A stretch of 64,000 nt of DNA from Pinibacter aurantiacus (GTDB taxonomy: Bacteria > Bacteroidota > Bacteroidia > Chitinophagales > Chitinophagaceae). Below the pieces are notes generated by a model, which ran no database searches, was not told the DNA's origin, and saw only the letters and a list, made by a program, of their open reading frames with translations. The position numbers and the translations under genes were made by a program. The DNA lies in assembly GCF_019130065.1 (NCBI RefSeq), contig NZ_JAHSPG010000016.1, positions 1 to 64,000 on the forward strand. Direction: 5' to 3'. Positions 52,492 through 62,294 of the stretch are shown piece after piece; position 1 is the first letter of the stretch; each line of letters opens with the position of its first letter.

Positions 52492-54081
52492 TCAGCTAAC
52501 AACCAATTCCGCTTCAACATCAATCTGTTTTAAAAAATATTCATCATGCGAAACAACAAGCAATGTGCCCTTGTATTCATTGATCGCCCGGGTGAGTATT
52601 TCAATGTTTTGGATGTCCAGATTATTCGTTGGCTCATCCAGCACAATAATATCTGGCGCCTGATCGCTCATGGTAAGACAGCAAAGCATTAAACGCATTT
52701 TTTCTCCACCACTCAGTGCGGCACATGATTTATCCCAATGCGCTTTGGTAAATAAAAATCTGTTCAAACGGTTTTTTACTTCATGTTCCTGCAAGTGATC
52801 GTAGTTGAATTTCTGCGCCTGCTCATATATGGTAAGCCGATCGTCGATCAGCGAATAATCCTGATCGATATAAATGGCTTTGTTTGCTGCACAGTCAATT
52901 TTTCCCATTGCAGGTTCAAATTCGCCTAACATTATTTTGATCAATGTTGTTTTTCCCGAACCGTTCAAACCTTTGATGGCAATGCGTTCGCCGCTCGTAA
53001 TAAGAAATGTCAAACTGTTTTCCCAAAGCTGTTCCTCACCATACTTATAATTGATATCCTTCGCATCGATCAGGATTTTTCCTTTGTGCAAACCAGAATT
53101 ATTCAATCCGATTTTTATTTTATCGATGTCTGGTAATTGCTTGCGCATTTTGTCTACCGCATCAGAGAGCGAATCGATTTTTTCGGCATGCACATCTTTC
53201 ATTTGTGCAGTGCTTTTTTCTGCCCGGTTTCTAAATGTGTTCATGGAAATGGTGGGCAGGCCAGCCTTCTCTTGCTTTTTCTTTCCGCGTGCATCGAGTT
53301 TCTGCTTTCGCTCCATCGCTTCACGCTCTGTTTCTTTTGCTTTGCGCAGCGCTTTTTCTTTGCTCTTCAAATCTTGTTCAAAAGCATTTTCTTCGATCTG
53401 TTTTTGTTCTGCATAGAATTCATAGTTGCCGCCGTAAACGGTAATTCCTTTCCCGCTTAATTCATATACTGTGTCGAGAAGATTCAAAAGCATCCTGTCG
53501 TGGCTCACCACAATAAGCGTGTCTGTTGTAGATTGTATGTAGTCATACAAAATCGCCCTTGCTGCAATGTCCAGGTGATTGCTTGGTTCATCCAGCAACA
53601 CGATCTCCGGTTGATGAATAATAATGCCTGCTAAAAATATTTTCGTTTTCTGCCCGCCACTAAGCGATTCCATTTTTTGATGCAGGTCAATATCTTTTAA
53701 ATGCCAGTGTGCCAGAGCTTCAGCACATCTTTCCTCGATTGTCCAGTCATCGTTTAAGACAGCCAGGTTATTATCGGTCATATTGCCGTCGAGAATGTCT
53801 TTCAGCGCATGCAGTTTGTCTTCAATTTGCAATGCCTGCGCAACCGTTACATCATTATATTGTCCAAAGATTTGTGGGACATAATACGGCCTGGAATCTG
53901 TTTTTACAGCGCCTTTTGCCGGCAGAATTTCTCCCGCTATTATTTTTAAAAGCGTAGATTTTCCCGTGCCATTATTGCCTATCAGGGCAATCTTATCTTG
54001 TTGATTTATAGTAAAACTTAGATTGTCGAACAACAAATCCCTGTTCGGATGGGTATAGGTTATACCTTGAAGAATAAGCAT
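52492..54081 (-). CDS. ABC-F family ATPase (ribosome-associated type)
   Basis: 529-residue soluble protein with two ABC ATPase domains and no membrane part. Domain 1: Walker A GNNGTGKST, signature LSGGQKTKI, Walker B IVLLDEPSNHLD. Linker about 235-320 is long, charged and helical (QIEENAFEQDLKSKEKALRK), the P-site interaction motif region. Domain 2: Walker A GLNGSGKTT, signature LSGGEKMRL, Walker B IIVLDEPTNNLD. ABC-F proteins act on the ribosome as translation factors or protect it from antibiotics; this one could be either. It resembles the Sal/Msr-like two-domain resistance type in size, but housekeeping members look the same. A good -7 element lies 90 bases upstream. Confidence 0.9.
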   Translation of the reverse strand: MLILQGITYTHPNRDLLFDNLSFTINQQDKIALIGNNGTGKSTLLKIIAGEILPAKGAVKTDSRPYYVPQIFGQYNDVTVAQALQIEDKLHALKDILDGNMTDNNLAVLNDDWTIEERCAEALAHWHLKDIDLHQKMESLSGGQKTKIFLAGIIIHQPEIVLLDEPSNHLDIAARAILYDYIQSTTDTLIVVSHDRMLLNLLDTVYELSGKGITVYGGNYEFYAEQKQIEENAFEQDLKSKEKALRKAKETEREAMERKQKLDARGKKKQEKAGLPTISMNTFRNRAEKSTAQMKDVHAEKIDSLSDAVDKMRKQLPDIDKIKIGLNNSGLHKGKILIDAKDINYKYGEEQLWENSLTFLITSGERIAIKGLNGSGKTTLIKIMLGEFEPAMGKIDCAANKAIYIDQDYSLIDDRLTIYEQAQKFNYDHLQEHEVKNRLNRFLFTKAHWDKSCAALSGGEKMRLMLCCLTMSDQAPDIIVLDEPTNNLDIQNIEILTRAINEYKGTLLVVSHDEYFLKQIDVEAELVVS

Positions 54082-54170
54082 AATTTCTTTCGTTAAAAAG
54101 TGAGCAACTGATTGTCATTTTTATTTTTTGAAAGAAATTATTTTACATCGATTTGTTTTTAGTGAGGGTG

Positions 54171-54178
54171 CAAAAGTA
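54171..54178 (-). promoter_or_regulatory. Candidate -7 element of the ABC-F gene
   Basis: The minus strand reads TACTTTTG, an exact TAnnTTTG match, 90 bases before the ABC-F start. The bases where -33 should be are part of the TTCAGTTATTCAG repeat, so the repeat may supply the upstream promoter half. Confidence 0.45.
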
Positions 54179-54189
54179 AGAAAAAATTG

Positions 54190-54287
54190 AATAATTGAAT
54201 GACTGAATAACTGAGAGGTTGATAGTCGAAGTGAAAAAATGAAATTGAACCACTCAGTTATTCAGTCATTCAGTTATTCAGTTATTG
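54190..54287. repeat. Hairpin repeat in a divergent gap
   Basis: GAATGACTGAATAACTGAG (54197-54215) is the exact complement of CTCAGTTATTCAGTCATTC (54253-54271): a perfect 19-bp stem with a 37-base loop. Same family as 34233-34326, but here between divergent genes. Confidence 0.65.
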
Positions 54288-54374
54288 CAACTCCTCTGAA
54301 CCTTAACGAGTTAAAATTGTTACTCAACATTCGGGGCTCTTTTAACCCTTTTTTTAACAAATACTACGCTATTA

Positions 54375-56855
54375 ATGGTCTTTCTGATTAGGATGCAAAT
54401 ATGCCTGCTTTTGATCTGTGTTTGCTTTATGGCAAAGGCTCAGCAAAAGGATTCCCTTTCTGCAAACGATACGGTTAAAAGGAAATCTCATTTTGTAAAA
54501 ATGCTTCAGGACGTTGCTGAAAGGGAAGAGGGGCTCAGTATTGCAAAGTTCAAAGATGCACAGGTAGCGAGCCGACGAAGAAAAACGCTCGATGAGACGG
54601 TAAGGTTAATTCGCGCTGCAAAAATTCTACTTAAAAAAGGAGTAGATACTGTTGCACTTGCTCGCGAACTTGATCTCGCTGGTAAGGATCTAAAAATTGT
54701 AAGGGACGGTGTTTTTACCAATAACGAGGCGGGACAAACGCAACGTAATCTTACAGAATCGTCTGCAATATTATCAGAGTTGATTGTAAGCCTCCAAGGC
54801 AGAAAAAGAATTGTTGACAAATACGAAGCAGCATTGTTTAAGTTAAGGAGCGAAATTGATTCGCTTGCTACAGATACAACTTTGTACCAGTTCCCTTCAG
54901 ATTCGGCAGTGCTGATGAAATACATGCAGCAGCTGGTTGTAGTGGCGAAGGAGGTTTCCCCGGTGGATAGTGCCATTGATAAATCACTGGAGAGTACGCA
55001 GAAGTTGCAGAACGGGATCAATTATTCCATTTACCAAATAAGGTCAACGCAAGAAGATGTAGAAAATTTTATGCTGCAGTTGCATGGGCGCTCACTGAGC
55101 CGTGAGTTGCCCGGTATACTTACGCCGTTTAATACAACGCAGTCTTTTGAGCAGGTGATGAGTCTGTCAAAACGCAAAGGGTTGCTGGCGCTCAACTTCT
55201 ACGTGAAGGACAATGTCGCGAAGATCATAATACTTGTTATCCTTATAATTCTCTCCGCTGTTTTTATTTACTCGCTCAGAAGAATCGTGTATAGCAGAGA
55301 TGAGTCGCCTATTGATCTTGGGGGCAAATTATCGCTACGGTTTCCGGTAGTTTCAGCGATCTTCATAATGGTAAACCTCGGTCAGTTCATGTTTATAGGG
55401 ACGCCGTTTATTTTCAGCGCGTTGTTGTGGCTTATCTCACTCGTATGCCTGAGTATTATTTTTTACAAATTCATCAGCACATTCTGGATGGTGTTTTGGC
55501 TGTCATTTGCTGCCATGTTTATGCTGGCGAGTATCGACAATCTTATTTTACAGGCTTCCATGCAGGAAAGATGGGTGATGTTGCTGTTGTCGATTTTGGG
55601 TGCTCTGTACGGCAGCTTTGTTGTAATGAGTAGCCATCGCAAAGAACTAAGGGAAAGAGGCATTCGTTATTTTATTGTATTTATGATTGCGTTTGAAACG
55701 ATCTCTTTTTTTCTGAACCTTTTTGGCAGGTTCAATTTATCTAAAACATTTTTTACCGGAGGATTCATGGGCCTTGTGATTGCCATCTCTTTCTTGTGGA
55801 CGGTAAGGCTTTTGAATGAAGTGCTTGGGTATGCATCCAGCGTTTACAAAGAACCGGGAAAGGGGTCGTTCTACATTAATTTTAATAAGGTGGGAAATAA
55901 GGTGCCCGCCATTTTGTATGTGTTGCTGGTAACGGGTTGGATAATTTTAGTGGGTAGAAATTTTTATTCGTTTAAAGCATTTGCTGATCCATTTAATGAT
56001 TTTCTGAATACGGAAAGAACACTTGGCAGTTACAACTTCTCCATCAAGGGACTGTTTGTCTTCATATTGATTCTCGTTTGTTCCTTATTTATTTCACGTA
56101 TCATTTCTTTTTTTGCATCTGAGCCGGAATACATGAATGCTGCGGATAAGAAGTCCCGGAGAGCCGACTTCAGCAGCTGGATATTGCTGATGCGGATTTT
56201 TGTGATATGCCTGGGACTTTATCTCGCTTTTGCTGCTGCAGGCATTCCGCTGGACAGGTTAACGATCATACTCGGAGCATTGGGTGTGGGTATTGGTCTT
56301 GGGTTGCAGGGCCTCGTGCACAACCTTGTGAGCGGACTCATTATTGCATTTGAGAAGCCGGTAAATGTGGGCGACATTATTGAAATAGACAACAAATTGG
56401 GCACCATGAAATCAATCGGTTTCCGAAGCAGTGTGATCATTATGCCCGATGGCTCCAACATTGTGGTGCCTAACGGGGACCTGCTTAGTATGCGACTTGT
56501 AAACTGGACGATGGGCAAGAACCTGCGCAGGCTTAACATTGCCGTGGGAGTGGCTTATGGCACAGATATTGAAAAGGTAAAAAAGATACTGCTGGATATT
56601 GTGGAAAACGATAACCAGGTGCTAAAAAATCCTGCGCCTGTTGTGATTGTCAAAGATTTTGGAGATAGCTCCATTCAATTCGAGTTGCTGGTGTGGGCGC
56701 CGCATATTCGATATTCGCTTACATTGAAAAGTGAGATTATTTCTAAGATTGACCAGGCTTTTAAAGAAGCGGGAGTTGTTATTCCGTTTCCACAGCAGGA
56801 TGTTTATATTCATAATTTACCAGGTAAAAAAAGTGACGACACAGATGCTAAATAA
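54375..56855 (+). CDS. Large MscS-family mechanosensitive channel
   Basis: 826 residues. N-terminal signal peptide (MQICLLLICVCFMAKAQ) and a periplasmic, largely helical region to about 270 (TVRLIRAAKILLKKGVDTVA) precede several membrane segments (from VAKIIILVILIILSAVFIYS on; about ten in all). The C-terminal MscS core begins with the pore helix TIILGALGVGIGLGLQGLVH, rich in Gly/Ala as in known channels, then NLVSGLIIAFEKPVNVGDII, FRSSVIIMPDGSNIVVPNGD and the cytoplasmic vestibule. It resembles MscK/YbiO-type large members and should release solutes under hypo-osmotic stress. The following lipoprotein gene overlaps its end by 11 bases. Confidence 0.88.
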   Translation: MVFLIRMQICLLLICVCFMAKAQQKDSLSANDTVKRKSHFVKMLQDVAEREEGLSIAKFKDAQVASRRRKTLDETVRLIRAAKILLKKGVDTVALARELDLAGKDLKIVRDGVFTNNEAGQTQRNLTESSAILSELIVSLQGRKRIVDKYEAALFKLRSEIDSLATDTTLYQFPSDSAVLMKYMQQLVVVAKEVSPVDSAIDKSLESTQKLQNGINYSIYQIRSTQEDVENFMLQLHGRSLSRELPGILTPFNTTQSFEQVMSLSKRKGLLALNFYVKDNVAKIIILVILIILSAVFIYSLRRIVYSRDESPIDLGGKLSLRFPVVSAIFIMVNLGQFMFIGTPFIFSALLWLISLVCLSIIFYKFISTFWMVFWLSFAAMFMLASIDNLILQASMQERWVMLLLSILGALYGSFVVMSSHRKELRERGIRYFIVFMIAFETISFFLNLFGRFNLSKTFFTGGFMGLVIAISFLWTVRLLNEVLGYASSVYKEPGKGSFYINFNKVGNKVPAILYVLLVTGWIILVGRNFYSFKAFADPFNDFLNTERTLGSYNFSIKGLFVFILILVCSLFISRIISFFASEPEYMNAADKKSRRADFSSWILLMRIFVICLGLYLAFAAAGIPLDRLTIILGALGVGIGLGLQGLVHNLVSGLIIAFEKPVNVGDIIEIDNKLGTMKSIGFRSSVIIMPDGSNIVVPNGDLLSMRLVNWTMGKNLRRLNIAVGVAYGTDIEKVKKILLDIVENDNQVLKNPAPVVIVKDFGDSSIQFELLVWAPHIRYSLTLKSEIISKIDQAFKEAGVVIPFPQQDVYIHNLPGKKSDDTDAK

Positions 56856-57522
56856 AATATTCATACAAAGAAAAATGCTCGCTTTCACTACTGCAACCGG
56901 CATTCTTTTATGCGCTTGCGGGTCGGAAAATCACAGAGCTGCCTCAGTAGATTCATTGGTGGAAGTGCAGAATATGGACACGGCTAAAAAAATTAATCAG
57001 CGGTTGAACGATCCTGCGGATCCTGACCCTACGGATTCGTTTCCTGTTGCTGCATATAAGCCCGATTCTTACCGGAAAGAAGCTGTGGAAATAGTTGCCA
57101 GCAAATTAAGAGAAAGGTATAAAGACGATGTCGCCAAGGGTGTTATAGATTCTGCCAGCAGAAGATTCAGGATTTACGAGTATGATTTAAACGGCGATGG
57201 AAACAAAGAAATATTCGTTGGACTGAGTGGCCCTTACTTCTGCGGTTCAGGTGGCTGTAGCGTAATGTTGCTGACAGGCAAAGGAGATGCGATCACTTAT
57301 TTTTCAGTAACGAATTATCCGGTAGTGATCAGCAATACAAAAACCAATAACTGGAACGATTTGATATTAATGAGTTCCGGAAAATATCATTTGCTGAAGT
57401 TCGATGGAAAAACATATCCGGCAAATCCGAGCGTGGCCCCTGCGTTTAAAACCATTCCGGGGAATGATTTTCCTAAACTACTCGACTTTCAAAATGAACC
57501 GTATCCCGCATTTTATTTTTAA
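56845..57522 (+). CDS. Lipoprotein of unknown function, coupled to the MscS gene
   Basis: 225 residues from ATG 56845, which overlaps the MscS stop codon region by 11 bases (translational coupling likely). The frame is open further upstream inside MscS, but this start gives a proper lipoprotein signal (KMLAFTTATGILLCAC, Cys at about 25). The mature protein has YEYDLNGDGNKEIFVGLSGP, an EF-hand-like D-x-N-x-D-G loop, then a Cys-rich FCGSGGCSVMLLTGKGDA. Such DNGDG-EIF domains occur in beta-propeller and FG-GAP-like periplasmic proteins. Overlap with MscS suggests a joint role at the envelope; none is established. Confidence 0.65.
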   Translation: MLNKIFIQRKMLAFTTATGILLCACGSENHRAASVDSLVEVQNMDTAKKINQRLNDPADPDPTDSFPVAAYKPDSYRKEAVEIVASKLRERYKDDVAKGVIDSASRRFRIYEYDLNGDGNKEIFVGLSGPYFCGSGGCSVMLLTGKGDAITYFSVTNYPVVISNTKTNNWNDLILMSSGKYHLLKFDGKTYPANPSVAPAFKTIPGNDFPKLLDFQNEPYPAFYF

Positions 57523-57540
57523 AGATGTCAATTCATCCTT

Positions 57541-58977
57541 TTAAAAGTTGTGCAAATAAGCAATCAATAACCCTGCTGAAAAATATTTAGCACTGGTGTG
57601 ACCCGTTGTTCCGTTTAAGAAATTTTCTTCTTTAGGATCATCAAAATTTTCCTGCTGCGGATAGCTGCCCGTTTTACCGTGACTAACATAACCGCCTACC
57701 CGGAAATTAAATTTTTCCCGCTTAACGTTTAGGCCCAGTTGCAAATGATAAATGTTCCATTCAGTAGCATTGGCTATAAAGCCGTCGGTGTTTTTATACA
57801 AATTATTATTAGCATAGGTATAATCACTTCGAAGCGAACAAAAGAAAGTGTATTTTGGGTTGATCAGGTAACTCGCGCCAATTGCCCAGTTCAGCACGTC
57901 CTGACGTAGATCTTTTAATTTTAAAATGTCAGGTGTAAGTGAATTGAATCCTGTATCCGGACGGATAAAAAAATCTTTTCTGGGTGTGAGAATGTTATAC
58001 TCTTTTACCGCTCCAAAATATTCCAGGCTTACATAAGTCGTCCACTTTCGAAAGAAGTGCGAATATCCCGCCGCAATACTGAATGGTTTTTTCCATGTAG
58101 CCTTCAAATCTTCCTGCCTGGTATTTGCCAGCAGACTTGCAGGGTTTCCGGAAAGAGCAAAGTCAATATTGTTGATGACATTGTCCGTAAGGATTGTGCC
58201 TTTTCCGGTAATGCCGATATTGGGAGAAGAAATCAGCAGCCCCAATTTGTCTTTTGCTCCATCCCACGCACCACCTAATCTCAATCTTATACCATTAGTA
58301 CTGTAATTAGCATAATAAGATGCATCGTAACTTACAAGTGGTATGGAAGAGCCTGCGCCGGGATTTACCAATGCCCTTGCGTAATAAGAGGTATTGATCA
58401 CCTGTTTTCTATGATAGCCCTCAATTGTTAGGCCGAGCGATAATTTCTTTGAAACATTTAAACCGGCACTCACAACACCACCGGCTTCTTTGGACGAATT
58501 TTCACTTAGAAATTGGCCGATAAATGTTTCGGGGCCGGGGCTGTAACTATCATCCAGTACATTGAAAACATCGTCGCGTCGTTGTGTGACCGAGAAATTG
58601 AAAGCCGGTTGCTGAATAAGCCCGTAGCCGATATACCATGGATGCCTGCCCGGAATTTTGAGGCTTCCCACAAGCATTAAGGCAGTTGCACCGGTGTTGG
58701 TTGAAATCAGATCCTTGCCGGTTCCTGCCCCGTCTTTGATCTTTATGTTGTCATATTGATAGGCCGTGGCACTTGCGGAAAGTGTTACAAGCTTTGATTG
58801 GGTCAGTAATGCAGGGTTGTAGAAAAACACACCGCTATCACCATTGTTTGCGACAACGGCTCCGGGCAAAAAGAAGCCCCCCGGTGAATAATGGTTGATC
58901 CAATAATTGGCATCTTGTGCATGTAAAAGGAAATGGCTCAGGAAAGCAATAAACAACAACAGTTTTTTCCGCAGCAT
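57541..58977 (-). CDS. FadL/OmpP1-like outer-membrane barrel protein
   Basis: 478 residues with a signal peptide (LLLFIAFLSHFLLHAQ, about 1-20). The mature N-terminus SPGGFFLPGAVVANNGDSGV followed by FFYNPALL matches the start of FadL-type hydrophobic-compound channels (the N-P-A motif near a plug). A barrel follows: LGLTIEGYHRKQVINTSYYA, IRLRLGGAWDGAKDKLGLLI, WTTYVSLEYFGAVKEYNIL, and a C-terminal strand SAGLLIAYLHNF ending in Phe. FadL proteins import long-chain fatty acids or other hydrophobic molecules. Substrate here is unknown. It converges on the MscS-lipoprotein pair with an 18-base gap. Confidence 0.72.
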   Translation of the reverse strand: MLRKKLLLFIAFLSHFLLHAQDANYWINHYSPGGFFLPGAVVANNGDSGVFFYNPALLTQSKLVTLSASATAYQYDNIKIKDGAGTGKDLISTNTGATALMLVGSLKIPGRHPWYIGYGLIQQPAFNFSVTQRRDDVFNVLDDSYSPGPETFIGQFLSENSSKEAGGVVSAGLNVSKKLSLGLTIEGYHRKQVINTSYYARALVNPGAGSSIPLVSYDASYYANYSTNGIRLRLGGAWDGAKDKLGLLISSPNIGITGKGTILTDNVINNIDFALSGNPASLLANTRQEDLKATWKKPFSIAAGYSHFFRKWTTYVSLEYFGAVKEYNILTPRKDFFIRPDTGFNSLTPDILKLKDLRQDVLNWAIGASYLINPKYTFFCSLRSDYTYANNNLYKNTDGFIANATEWNIYHLQLGLNVKREKFNFRVGGYVSHGKTGSYPQQENFDDPKEENFLNGTTGHTSAKYFSAGLLIAYLHNF

Positions 58978-59198
58978 GAATAACGTTTGAGTAAATGATT
59001 ATTGTTAACGGGCAAACAATGTATTAACGCTTACGAGTGAAAGTAGTTTTGAAAAGGACCGAATTTGTTGGGCTTTGCGATGGCTAAAGGTTGACTATGG
59101 AAAACACCTCAAACATATTCAACAGTTAGCCATATCCCTTTTATATTTATGTTTACAAGATAAATCAATTTGCTCAAACCGGAATTAATACCCTGACG

Positions 59199-60512
59199 AT
59201 GTCGCAATACTCAAAAAGAGTTCTAATCATACTGCTTTCTTTGCTTGCTATTGTTTCAATTGCAAAGTCTTTTTACTATACAGAAAAGTTTGGAGGAACC
59301 GATCTGAGATGCAGGATAGTTGGTAGCCGGCTTTTACTTACAGATCAGTCGCCCTATTTTTACAAGTGGCACAATGGTGATGATGTTCGCTATCTTGATC
59401 CCAATGATGAACTTAACCGGAAAGTAAATGGAAATGTGGTAACGCCGGCCCTCCTGTTATTAAACAAGCCACTGTCGCTTCTTTCTTATAAATACATCAG
59501 AATTTTGTGGACGGTTATTCTTTATGTTTTGTTTGGGCTGTCATTATTTTTTATCTGGAAAGTAAACGAGTCGAAAAAGAAAATATTCCTTCCCCTCGCA
59601 ATTATCCTCCTCGGATTTATGATGTCTGATAGCATGTTTTGTAATGTAGAGCGCGGACAGACCTATATTTTATATGCGTTCATTTTTTCTCTCAGCTACT
59701 TTGTGTACAACAGTAAATCGCGCTACAATCATTTGCTGGCAGGTGCGATCACAGGTATATCGATATGGCTGCGACCGTTGTTTTTGTTACTGAACATTCC
59801 TTTTCTGTTGCAAAAAGATTTTAAGTGGGTGCTGGGTTCCGCAATTGGATTTGTGCTTGGTTTGTTCGTTTTTTTTCTTCCATTAAAGGCAACATGGGCA
59901 GATTACAGCAATGCCATGAAGCATTATGAAATGGAACAGCTCGGCAAAGAAAGTTATGTTCCCACCAATCATTTGATCACAAAACCCAAAGATGTAGAAG
60001 GCGTTTCCAACCTCACCGATTACAAGAGCGGTTTCGCTTCAGCAGGAATGAGCAATTTGCAGCATATTTTCAAAGCCAGGGGGTATGAACTACGGGCTCC
60101 AATGCTTATTGCATTGTTTGCTGTTGTTGTAATAATATGCTCGCTGTTTTTTCTATGGAAAAATTCCGTCAAACAATTTGACACGCATGATCTCTTCCTG
60201 TTTGGTTTTTTGTTGTATATGATGTCGGAGCTTTTTCTTATAGGAGCAAGGGGAGGATACAATAATATTCAATGGATATTTCCGGCATTTATCATGCTGA
60301 TTTTTTTGCGTGAGAATATTGTTGCCGTGGCTGTTTTATTGCTTGGCATTGCATTTATGAATGGCTGGCCATTTCTTTTTCCTAACCAAAGCGCATTGGG
60401 AGAGGCGATCATGTTTTATGTGCTGGTAGATTATATTTTTATCCGCAGACTTACAGTTGATAGATGCAACGGCGAAAATGTTCGTCCCTCCGGTTTACCA
60501 CTAAGACACTAA
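59199..60512 (+). CDS. GT87-type (DUF2029) integral membrane glycosyltransferase-like protein
   Basis: 437 residues with about ten membrane helices. The N-terminal part has GGTDLRCRIVGSRLLLTDQS followed by PYFYKW, the periplasmic loop with an acidic pair typical of GT-C fold enzymes of the DUF2029/GT87 group, which transfer sugars from polyprenyl-phosphate donors. Later segments: LLLNKPLSLLSYKYIRILWT, ILYAFIFSLSYFVYNSKSRY, AGAITGISIWLRPLFLLLNI, LLGIAFMNGWPFLF. The final ~12 residues (NVRPSGLPLRH) are encoded by a dispersed intergenic repeat that has run into the gene, so the original C-terminus was probably different. It faces an FAD oxidoreductase gene also plausible in glycan synthesis. Confidence 0.72.
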   Translation: MSQYSKRVLIILLSLLAIVSIAKSFYYTEKFGGTDLRCRIVGSRLLLTDQSPYFYKWHNGDDVRYLDPNDELNRKVNGNVVTPALLLLNKPLSLLSYKYIRILWTVILYVLFGLSLFFIWKVNESKKKIFLPLAIILLGFMMSDSMFCNVERGQTYILYAFIFSLSYFVYNSKSRYNHLLAGAITGISIWLRPLFLLLNIPFLLQKDFKWVLGSAIGFVLGLFVFFLPLKATWADYSNAMKHYEMEQLGKESYVPTNHLITKPKDVEGVSNLTDYKSGFASAGMSNLQHIFKARGYELRAPMLIALFAVVVIICSLFFLWKNSVKQFDTHDLFLFGFLLYMMSELFLIGARGGYNNIQWIFPAFIMLIFLRENIVAVAVLLLGIAFMNGWPFLFPNQSALGEAIMFYVLVDYIFIRRLTVDRCNGENVRPSGLPLRH

Positions 60513-60577
60513 GAACACAAAGTTGCACTAAGGGTTCTCTTAGTGAGGCTTAGTGTTCTTAGTGTCTTAGTGGTAAA
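60494..60577. repeat. Perfect 25-bp hairpin of the CACTAAG family
   Basis: The left arm (60494-60518) and right arm (60553-60577) are exact complements, starting TTTACCACTAAGACAC and ending GTGTCTTAGTGGTAAA, with CACTAAG / CTTAGTG units in the middle. The stop codon of the GT87-type gene is inside the left arm. Confidence 0.75.
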
Positions 60578-60601
60578 TTGCGAACACGTCCTTTCTGGTA
60601 C

Positions 60602-62179
60602 TCAGCTATTCGTCTTCTCCTCATGATAATCGTCCTCCGTATTCACGCTCCAGATATTCTCCTTGGTTGATTTTTGAGCAATGATATTGTCAACCGCAAT
60701 CATTGCCGTAAGCATGGAGTGATCACTGTTGTTGTATTTGTGCATGCCATTGCGGCCAATAAGAAAGAGGTTTTCAAATGTGTTTACGTAGTCGCGTATT
60801 TCCGGAAACCTGTTATAACTGCCAAAGTAGGCTGGATATGTTTTTTCCATTCTCACAATATTGCTGTCCAGCACGTCTTCTGCGTTAATAAAACCAATTT
60901 CACACAATTCTTTAATGGCAAATCGAATAAATGCATCATCCTGCAATTGCCACAATTCATCATCTACATTACAAAAGTATTCAAGCCCCAGCCACACATG
61001 ATCCGGGTTATTCACCATTGCAGGGCTCCAGTTATTATAGATTTGTAAGCGACCTATTTTTACATAGTTTTCCTGTATGTAGATCCAGTTATCTTTTATA
61101 GAATGTTCTTTTGTTTTGTCAAAAGCCAGTTTGTTTACAAGAAGCCCTACCGTTATATAATCGCGGTATTGTAGCTTGCCAGCGATCTCGGCAATGTCCG
61201 GCGGCGCCGAAGGTTGCATACCTTTTATAAGTTCCTGTACCGGCATTGTTGAAAAAAAGAATTCTCCTGAAAAGGTGCGCGCTTCTTTCGTTTCGCTGTT
61301 GTGAGAAATTACACTTTCAATAGTTTGATTGGAATGAATGATCTCCGTTACCTGCTGATTAAAATGAATTTCTCCTCCCTTGGCCATAATAATGTCAGCC
61401 ACTTCTTCCCACAACTGGCCGGGGCCAAACTTTGGGTACAAAAACTTTTCAATCAGGCTCGTTTCTGTTTGCTTTTGCGAGATAGAGTTTTTCTTAGCAG
61501 GCAAAAGATTTTTTTGAACAGCATGTGCAATCGCTTTTCTAACGGACAATTCTTTTATGCGTTGCTTGCCCCATTCAGCAGGAATTTCTTTGCAGGGAGA
61601 ACCCCAAACCTTTTCCGTATAATCTTTGAAAAAGGTTTCATACAATTCGTTGCCGAAGCGGTTTATAAAAAAATCTTCGAGAGAAACTTCATTTTTTAAC
61701 GGGAACAAAACGGCTTTAGCGTAAGAAAAGCATATGCGCAATGTTTTAACAAACCCCAGGTTGCTCAGCGTTTCAACAGAAAGGCTAACCGGGTAGCTGA
61801 AGAACTTTTTGTTGTAATAGATCCTCGAAAGTCTGTTGCGTATCAGCATTACTTTGGAGGGATCGGCAACCGGTTTGTGAAGCATTTCATCACGCAACTC
61901 ATATGACTGACGATGATAGTTTATAGAAATGTGCTCGTCTTCGTTTTTTTCAATGGGCAGAATACCCAGCCACCAATTCATGACCCTATCCGACTTTGAG
62001 AAGAACCTGTGTCCGCCAATATCCATCCTGTTGCCCTTGTAATTAACGGTTTTGCTAAGCCCGCCAATGTCCGTTGATTTTTCAAGGATAACAGGAACAA
62101 TATCCGTTCGGGTTAAAAGTTCATACGCTGCAGTAAGCCCTGCCGGGCCGGCGCCAATAATAATCGCTTTTCTTTTCAT
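60602..62179 (-). CDS. FAD/NAD(P)-dependent oxidoreductase (amine oxidase / UDP-galactopyranose mutase-like)
   Basis: 525 residues from ATG 62179 (the open frame starts earlier, inside a repeat). The first 30 residues are a dinucleotide-binding fold: [20 protein letters not shown], then [15 protein letters not shown], the standard GxGxxG and ExxxxxGG motifs. Family blocks follow: [36 protein letters not shown], and a C-terminal FAD-contact region [20 protein letters not shown]. These are the features of COG1232-type protoporphyrinogen-oxidase-like proteins and UDP-galactopyranose mutase relatives, often found with polysaccharide genes. The true substrate is unclear. It faces the GT87-type gene. 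Confidence 0.85.
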   Translation of the reverse strand: MKRKAIIIGAGPAGLTAAYELLTRTDIVPVILEKSTDIGGLSKTVNYKGNRMDIGGHRFFSKSDRVMNWWLGILPIEKNEDEHISINYHRQSYELRDEMLHKPVADPSKVMLIRNRLSRIYYNKKFFSYPVSLSVETLSNLGFVKTLRICFSYAKAVLFPLKNEVSLEDFFINRFGNELYETFFKDYTEKVWGSPCKEIPAEWGKQRIKELSVRKAIAHAVQKNLLPAKKNSISQKQTETSLIEKFLYPKFGPGQLWEEVADIIMAKGGEIHFNQQVTEIIHSNQTIESVISHNSETKEARTFSGEFFFSTMPVQELIKGMQPSAPPDIAEIAGKLQYRDYITVGLLVNKLAFDKTKEHSIKDNWIYIQENYVKIGRLQIYNNWSPAMVNNPDHVWLGLEYFCNVDDELWQLQDDAFIRFAIKELCEIGFINAEDVLDSNIVRMEKTYPAYFGSYNRFPEIRDYVNTFENLFLIGRNGMHKYNNSDHSMLTAMIAVDNIIAQKSTKENIWSVNTEDDYHEEKTNS

Positions 62180-62213
62180 AGTCGTTTTTCCGCGGGGCAA
62201 ATTAAGACAATAG

Positions 62214-62290
62214 TTGATAATTGAAAGTTGAAAGTTGAAAAGGGGGGAAGTTTGGCAACCCAATCATTTTCAATTTTCCACTTTCAATTT
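62214..62290. repeat. Hairpin repeat upstream of the oxidoreductase gene
   Basis: GATAATTGAAAGTTGAAAG and CAATTTTCCACTTTCAATTT form a hairpin between two minus-strand genes. Same family as the GAAAATTGAAAGTTG unit near 22.02 kb. Confidence 0.5.
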
Positions 62291-62294
62291 TCAA

